Origin: Methanobacterium sp. PtaU1.Bin097
GTDB lineage: Archaea; Methanobacteriota; Methanobacteria; Methanobacteriales; Methanobacteriaceae
Length of the DNA: 8,457 bases
Assembly (NCBI GenBank): GCA_002067325.1
Contig: MVQY01000005.1
Location: 1-8,457 of the forward strand
Direction of reading: 5' to 3'
Shown: one piece after another, positions 5,834-8,457 of the stretch
Layout of the letters: the number at the start of each line of letters is the position of its first letter
How positions within the stretch are numbered: the first letter of the stretch is position 1
Position numbers and translations under genes: made by a program
The notes under the pieces: generated by a model
Told to the model about the DNA's origin: nothing
Seen by the model: the letters and a program-made list of their open reading frames with translations, nothing else
The model's database searches: none

Positions 5834-6229
5834 CTGAGAGAGCGTGAATGTCCTATTTGTGGGGAATGGTTCAAACCAGAACATCCTAATCAGAAGTATG
5901 ATAAACAGAAATGTCGATTGATGGGCCATAAGAGATCAATAAGTGAACGGGTACAAAGACACCGTAACAATGGGAATGATAAACAAACAAAGAAGAGAAA
6001 GCTAATCAAAGAACTAAGACAGGAAGCTATAGGGATAGCATATAATCAATACGGTGATTATATAAACCAGCACCAAACAGGAAAAGGTACCACCTATTTC
6101 AGTCACAAACCATGCGAAAAAGTAGAGGATGAATATAGAGAGATAGAGAATGAATATAGAACACTAAAGTTAGGATTACCACCCCATTTAAGGAATGACA
6201 AATCCAAAACCGTTACACTTGAAGAGTGA
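5834..6229 (+). CDS. Small zinc-finger protein, probable non-ATG (CTG) start
   Basis: The frame directly after the TGA of the winged-helix gene encodes about 131 residues. It begins with a zinc finger, CPICG (C6, C9) then KCRLMGH (C27, H32), of the CPxCGxxF...QKY...KCR kind seen in many viral and mobile-element proteins, with a basic helical region after it and a charged C-terminus (EDEYREIENEYRTLKLG). The first usual start codons, TTG 5918 and ATG 5921, fall after most of the finger, whose conservation-like pattern argues that the upstream part is translated. CTG 5834 with the G-run at 5822-5828 is the simplest start; readthrough of TGA 5831-5833 or a nonsense mutation in a longer gene are alternatives. 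Nucleic acid binding is likely. If the CTG reading is wrong, the gene is 5918-6229. Confidence 0.6.
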   Translation: MRERECPICGEWFKPEHPNQKYDKQKCRLMGHKRSISERVQRHRNNGNDKQTKKRKLIKELRQEAIGIAYNQYGDYINQHQTGKGTTYFSHKPCEKVEDEYREIENEYRTLKLGLPPHLRNDKSKTVTLEE

Positions 6230-6719
6230 GGGAAGATACTATAAAATTTCGGGGTGGAATGTGAATACAAAGAAACACTACAAGATACACAAACACCAAG
6301 AAGACCATGATTATTACTATGTTTATAATGAACAGTGGCTTAACAAGATAAAAGACGATAACAAGTGTCCAGAATGCGATGCTCCCATAAAAACCAGTGG
6401 ATCTAGAATAAAGAAGAGAGAATGCTCATTTCTAAATACACACCTTGAAATTGTTGGAAATATCAAACCCCTTGCTTATGATAGAAAAGAAGTTATTATT
6501 TTACCCAAAATTGATTATACCTGTTGTCCTGAATGCGGACATACTAATATTATTGATGATGTTGACCGTGGAGAGAAGTTCTGCGGTAAATGCGGACTTG
6601 TTTTAAGTGGTACCGACCCAAAAGCTGTTTATGACTGGCATATCTACACTACAACAGGTTACGAACCCCCAGTGCCACGTAGTAATTATAACCCTTCTGA
6701 TTATAATATTGAAGATTGA
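6195..6719 (+). CDS. Zinc-ribbon protein with TFIIB/TFB-like ribbon
   Basis: This 174-residue protein has a first CxxC pair at C58/C61 (CPECD) and a complete zinc ribbon at residues 111-134: CPECG, then DRGEKFCGKCGLVL. The spacing and the D-RGE-C-CGLV pattern closely resemble the N-terminal ribbon of archaeal TFB (eukaryotic TFIIB), which contacts RNA polymerase. The cyclin-fold core domains of TFB are absent, so it cannot be a full TFB. The N-terminus is rich in Tyr, His and Lys; the C-terminus is Pro/Tyr-rich. It may be a transcription modulator or just a zinc-stabilised viral protein. ATG 6195 lies within the previous gene with AAGGA immediately before it, so TTG 6219 or GTG 6261 remain possible starts. 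Confidence 0.65.
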   Translation: MTNPKPLHLKSEGRYYKISGWNVNTKKHYKIHKHQEDHDYYYVYNEQWLNKIKDDNKCPECDAPIKTSGSRIKKRECSFLNTHLEIVGNIKPLAYDRKEVIILPKIDYTCCPECGHTNIIDDVDRGEKFCGKCGLVLSGTDPKAVYDWHIYTTTGYEPPVPRSNYNPSDYNIED

Positions 6720-6749
6720 AGATTTAACACCAGAAAGAGTTAAGAGTCT

Positions 6750-6938
6750 ATGCCACTAAAATGCCCCGATTGTTACACACCAATGAAACAAGATGTTTTA
6801 AGCGGTGAGAAGTGGCATTGTTGCCCGGATTGTGGTACTGGTTTTAGTGATGAAATATACCAGGAAACCAGCTATAAGATAGGTGAAAGGTGGGGTATGT
6901 GGACGGTGTATTTTACCTTTGAAGAAAACCAGGGATAA
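6750..6938 (+). CDS. Small zinc-ribbon protein, 62 aa
   Basis: This 62-residue ORF has one zinc ribbon: C5/C8 (CPDC) and C25/C28 (CPDCG), with SGEKWHC before the second pair. This pattern resembles the ribbon in the preceding protein (RGEKFC-GKCG), so the two may be related by duplication. The rest has an aromatic C-terminal strand (WGMWTVYFTFEE). The family is not identified. It starts at ATG 6750, 30 bases after the previous gene, with only weak purine-rich sequence before it. Probably a nucleic acid- or protein-binding accessory protein. Confidence 0.6.
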   Translation: MPLKCPDCYTPMKQDVLSGEKWHCCPDCGTGFSDEIYQETSYKIGERWGMWTVYFTFEENQG

Positions 6939-6947
6939 AAGAAAAGA

Positions 6948-7166
6948 ATGGTAGCACACCAACAACTAAGAGGACATCCCATATACTACGATGGACAGGT
7001 ATGGAGATACGAGGACGATAACACAATAGCAGATTACGAACGTCCATGTATCAAATGCAAACACTTACCAACGAAAGAAGGATATGACTATTGTTTAGGA
7101 TACATTGAAGGTGCTAAACACGCCTGTTGCGGTCATGGAGTAGAGAACGCTTATACGAAATATTAA
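6948..7166 (+). CDS. Small cysteine-rich protein, 72 aa
   Basis: This 72-residue ORF has the cysteine/histidine pattern C34-x2-C37, C49-L-G, then ACCGHG (59-64), which looks like a zinc-binding module common in small proteins of phages and archaeal viruses. The N-terminal 30 residues look like short strands (HPIYYDGQVWRYEDD). There is no enzyme motif and no membrane segment. It lies nine bases after the previous gene in the same run of small metal-binding proteins. Function is unknown. Confidence 0.62.
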   Translation: MVAHQQLRGHPIYYDGQVWRYEDDNTIADYERPCIKCKHLPTKEGYDYCLGYIEGAKHACCGHGVENAYTKY

Positions 7167-7191
7167 AAAAAACTAATGGAGATGAAAAAGA

Positions 7192-7404
7192 ATGGCAGCA
7201 ATACCAAACAAAGAAAGAATAATATCAGCCCTACTACTTGCCAGTGTAATAGGAATAGCAGGAGCAGAACCACAAATAACAGCTCTACTAGGAGAATACG
7301 GCTCAATAGCATCAGTAGCCGGTGTAATATTCTTCATAGCACTAAGAGAGTTCATCAAAGAACTAGGACTACAAAAAGGCGACCTAAACAACACCGAAAA
7401 ATAA
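7192..7404 (+). CDS. Small membrane protein, holin-like candidate
   Basis: This 70-residue protein has two hydrophobic segments, about residues 10-25 (IISALLLASVIGIAGA) and 36-51 (YGSIASVAGVIFFIAL), a short turn between them, and a charged C-terminal tail. Small two-helix proteins in front of terminase or lysis genes are often holins, which permeabilise the membrane for viral lysis. No endolysin, such as a pseudomurein endopeptidase, is visible in the window, so the role is inferred. GGAGATGA at 7178-7185 is a good ribosome binding site for ATG 7192. An overlapping +1-frame ORF rich in Arg and Lys is a shadow. Confidence 0.6.
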   Translation: MAAIPNKERIISALLLASVIGIAGAEPQITALLGEYGSIASVAGVIFFIALREFIKELGLQKGDLNNTEK

Positions 7405-7431
7405 AATATCATTTAGAGAGGGGCGGGACGG

Positions 7432-7668
7432 ATGGACCAACACGACTGCATACAAGAAAAACGCCTAGACCGAATAGAATCCGATCTAGAAAAAGAAGCA
7501 AAAAAACACGAAGACCTCCGAAAAACAATCAACGGTAAACTAGACCAAATATACAAAGCAATACAAACCGGAGACGACAAAAACCTTAAATACATATTCC
7601 TAGTCGTAGGAATGTTCCTAGGAGCATTAATAAGTGTAATTGGATTCTTCATAGCATACATAAAATAA
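7432..7668 (+). CDS. Coiled-coil plus C-terminal membrane anchor protein, XhlA/holin-like
   Basis: This 78-residue protein has a charged helix likely to form a coiled coil (residues 7-45) followed by one membrane segment (54-76, YIFLVVGMFLGALISVIGFFIAY) and a Lys end. This architecture is that of XhlA-type haemolysin/holin accessory proteins of phages. Placed 27 bases after another small membrane protein, it suggests a two-component holin, but sequence identity to XhlA is not claimed. GAGAGGGGCGGG at 7416-7427 precedes ATG 7432. Both membrane genes use many A-ending codons (CTA, ATA, CAA), unlike the terminase genes that follow. Confidence 0.62.
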   Translation: MDQHDCIQEKRLDRIESDLEKEAKKHEDLRKTINGKLDQIYKAIQTGDDKNLKYIFLVVGMFLGALISVIGFFIAYIK

Positions 7669-7770
7669 ACGATGATGGCACTAATAAAATATATTCTAAA
7701 ATTTTTTATTTCTTCTCATTTCTTCACAATATTTTCCCATTTTTACCCATACATAAAAGGAGATTAAAAG
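7669..7770 (+). other. Intergenic gap with possible promoter for the packaging genes
   Basis: These 102 bases form the longest gene-free stretch in the window. AAAATATATT at 7686-7695 is a TATA-like element, which could serve a promoter for the terminase genes, although T-rich sequence surrounds it. AAGGAGAT at 7758-7764 is the terminase small subunit ribosome binding site. A 31-codon ORF (7672-7767, ending just before that gene) lacks a ribosome binding site and is probably chance, though its product would be hydrophobic. Confidence 0.35.
7699..7745 (+). terminator. T-rich stretch, possible archaeal terminator
   Basis: After the holin-like genes the + strand becomes strongly T-rich, with a T6 run at 7702-7707 and further T4 runs at 7732-7735 and about 7741-7744, interspersed with TTCTTC. 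Archaeal RNA polymerase can terminate at oligo-T tracts without a hairpin, and no convincing hairpin precedes it. It may separate the early/accessory genes and lysis genes from the packaging genes. Confidence 0.4.
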
Positions 7771-8241
7771 ATGGCTGGTAGGCCCGGAGCGGTTGAAAAT
7801 AGTCCTTTCAGGAAAGAGATTGAAGAGATGCTCCGAGAAGGTAAACCAGATACTTTTATTGAAGCATGGCTTAAAGAGAAGGGTAGCCCTATATCGAGGA
7901 AGACGATTGGGAACTATAAGAATGAGAAGTTCAACATCACACTGGAAGCTCAAAAACAATACAATGATCAACAGAGTAAGCAACGTTTAAAGGACGCTGG
8001 AAAAGAGCAAGTTGACGACATTGAGAAGATTGATCAGTTCATAGGAGAGGTTAATCCTAAGATCATGAAGAGCATGGACCCGAAGGATCAGGCCCAGGCG
8101 GTTAATAGGTTTTTGAATACGAAGTATAAGATACTGGGAGTTATTGACGATAAACAGTCTGTTGAAGTGAATGTGAACAACAACCAGTTCAACCCCAATA
8201 CTCAAAAAGAGATTATAGATGAGGAAGAGGGATCAGATTGA
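7771..8241 (+). CDS. Terminase small subunit (candidate)
   Basis: This 156-residue protein lies one base before the terminase large subunit, the usual position of the small subunit, which recognises viral DNA for packaging. Residues 15-52 resemble a helix-turn-helix (IEEMLREGKPDTFIEAWLKEK, then ISRKTIGNYKN). The middle is helical and charged, likely for oligomerisation (residues 60-110), and the C-terminus is acidic (IIDEEEGSD), as is common for the part that contacts the large subunit. A run of Asn/Val (VEVNVNNNQFN) links the two. ATG 7771 has AAGGAGAT upstream. The call rests on position and architecture, since small subunits diverge strongly. Confidence 0.72.
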   Translation: MAGRPGAVENSPFRKEIEEMLREGKPDTFIEAWLKEKGSPISRKTIGNYKNEKFNITLEAQKQYNDQQSKQRLKDAGKEQVDDIEKIDQFIGEVNPKIMKSMDPKDQAQAVNRFLNTKYKILGVIDDKQSVEVNVNNNQFNPNTQKEIIDEEEGSD

Positions 8242-8457
8242 ATGACCAATTACTCTTTAGAGGGCCTCGATCCCAGATTCCTAAATGACCTTTATTTATT
8301 TTATCAGTTTTTTGTTGCTAATGAGAAGTTTGGAGAGAACCGGAAACCAGCGAAACACATAAAAGAGCTAACCAGACATTTAATGAAATTAAAGCTCGGA
8401 CTACTTGATAAGCATTTATGCGTTTCAATGCCCCCCAGACATTCCAAGAGTTCAGCG
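8242..8457 (+). CDS. terL: Terminase large subunit, N-terminal part (truncated by window end)
   Basis: The frame starts at ATG 8242, directly after the small subunit TGA (8239-8241), and runs off the right edge after 72 residues. Its last residues, SMPPRHSKSS (62-71), match the deviant Walker A of phage-type terminase large subunits (PPRHGKS/T pattern), preceded by the usual LCVSMP strand. The N-terminal helices with AKHIKELTRHLMKL also fit the family. The protein is the ATPase and nuclease motor that packages viral DNA into proheads. The truncation is only due to the window boundary. Confidence 0.88.
   Translation, partial: MTNYSLEGLDPRFLNDLYLFYQFFVANEKFGENRKPAKHIKELTRHLMKLKLGLLDKHLCVSMPPRHSKSSA

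Noticed and set aside
7176..7538. Arg/Lys/Thr-rich + strand ORF resembling a basic DNA-binding protein
   Set aside because: It overlaps both holin-like genes in another frame. Its composition follows from A-ending codons read one base off, and the membrane genes have better ribosome binding sites.
7672..7767. 31-codon hydrophobic ORF between the holin-like gene and terminase
   Set aside because: There is no ribosome binding site, and its Phe/Ile/Ser content simply reflects the T-rich terminator-like tract.
7793..7990. + strand ORF inside the terminase small subunit gene
   Set aside because: It is wholly contained in the 7771-8241 gene, which has the better ribosome binding site and the expected junction with terL.
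1..8457. CRISPR array
   Set aside because: Given the csf and cas6 genes I looked for regularly spaced direct repeats of 25-37 bases and saw none. The densely coding layout leaves no space for an array.

Overview
The window looks like part of the genome of a tailed archaeal virus, or its provirus, most likely infecting a methanogen of the Methanobacteriales type. Supporting this are the A+T-rich sequence, dense same-strand gene packing with GGAGGTGA-like ribosome binding sites, frequent ATA/AGG/CTA codons, a TFB-like zinc ribbon, many small zinc-knuckle proteins, holin-like genes, and a terminase small/large subunit pair running off the right end. Host and virus-versus-provirus status are inferences. 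Every convincing gene is on the + strand and gaps are mostly under 60 bases.

Left part (1-4238): after the tail of an unidentified gene and one or two very small ORFs comes a type IV CRISPR-Cas effector set. The order is csf1 (zinc-finger large subunit), a small all-helical protein in the Cas11 position, csf2 (Cas7), csf3 (Cas5), a short tRNA-guanine-transglycosylase-like (DpdA-like) protein, and a cas6 endoribonuclease. There is no nuclease, DinG helicase, CysH, adaptation gene or CRISPR array in the window. Having a separate cas11 recalls type IV-B; having cas6 recalls type IV-A; a base-exchange enzyme between csf3 and cas6 fits neither standard layout.

Middle (4301-5833): a QueF-type preQ0 reductase with its cysteine, aspartate and NADPH-binding motif intact, a Trm1-like class I methyltransferase, and a coiled-coil plus winged-helix-like protein. 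QueF with the DpdA-like protein suggests that 7-deazaguanine (preQ1) is made and inserted into DNA, as known for some haloviruses. A perfect 20-bp palindrome lies at the start of the winged-helix gene.

Right part (5834-8457): four consecutive small cysteine-rich proteins (one apparently starting at CTG, one with a TFIIB-type ribbon), two small holin-like membrane proteins, a 102-base intergenic gap with a T-rich terminator-like stretch, the terminase small subunit and the N-terminal 72 residues of the terminase large subunit.

The most notable feature is the interleaving of two systems: a nuclease-free type IV CRISPR effector and a 7-deazaguanine modification route. The transglycosylase-like gene sits inside the csf/cas operon and overlaps cas6 by four bases. 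It may be simple clustering of viral self-protection and inter-virus competition genes, or a functional link in which modification and crRNA-guided binding cooperate. All functions are read from motifs by eye, without database searches.
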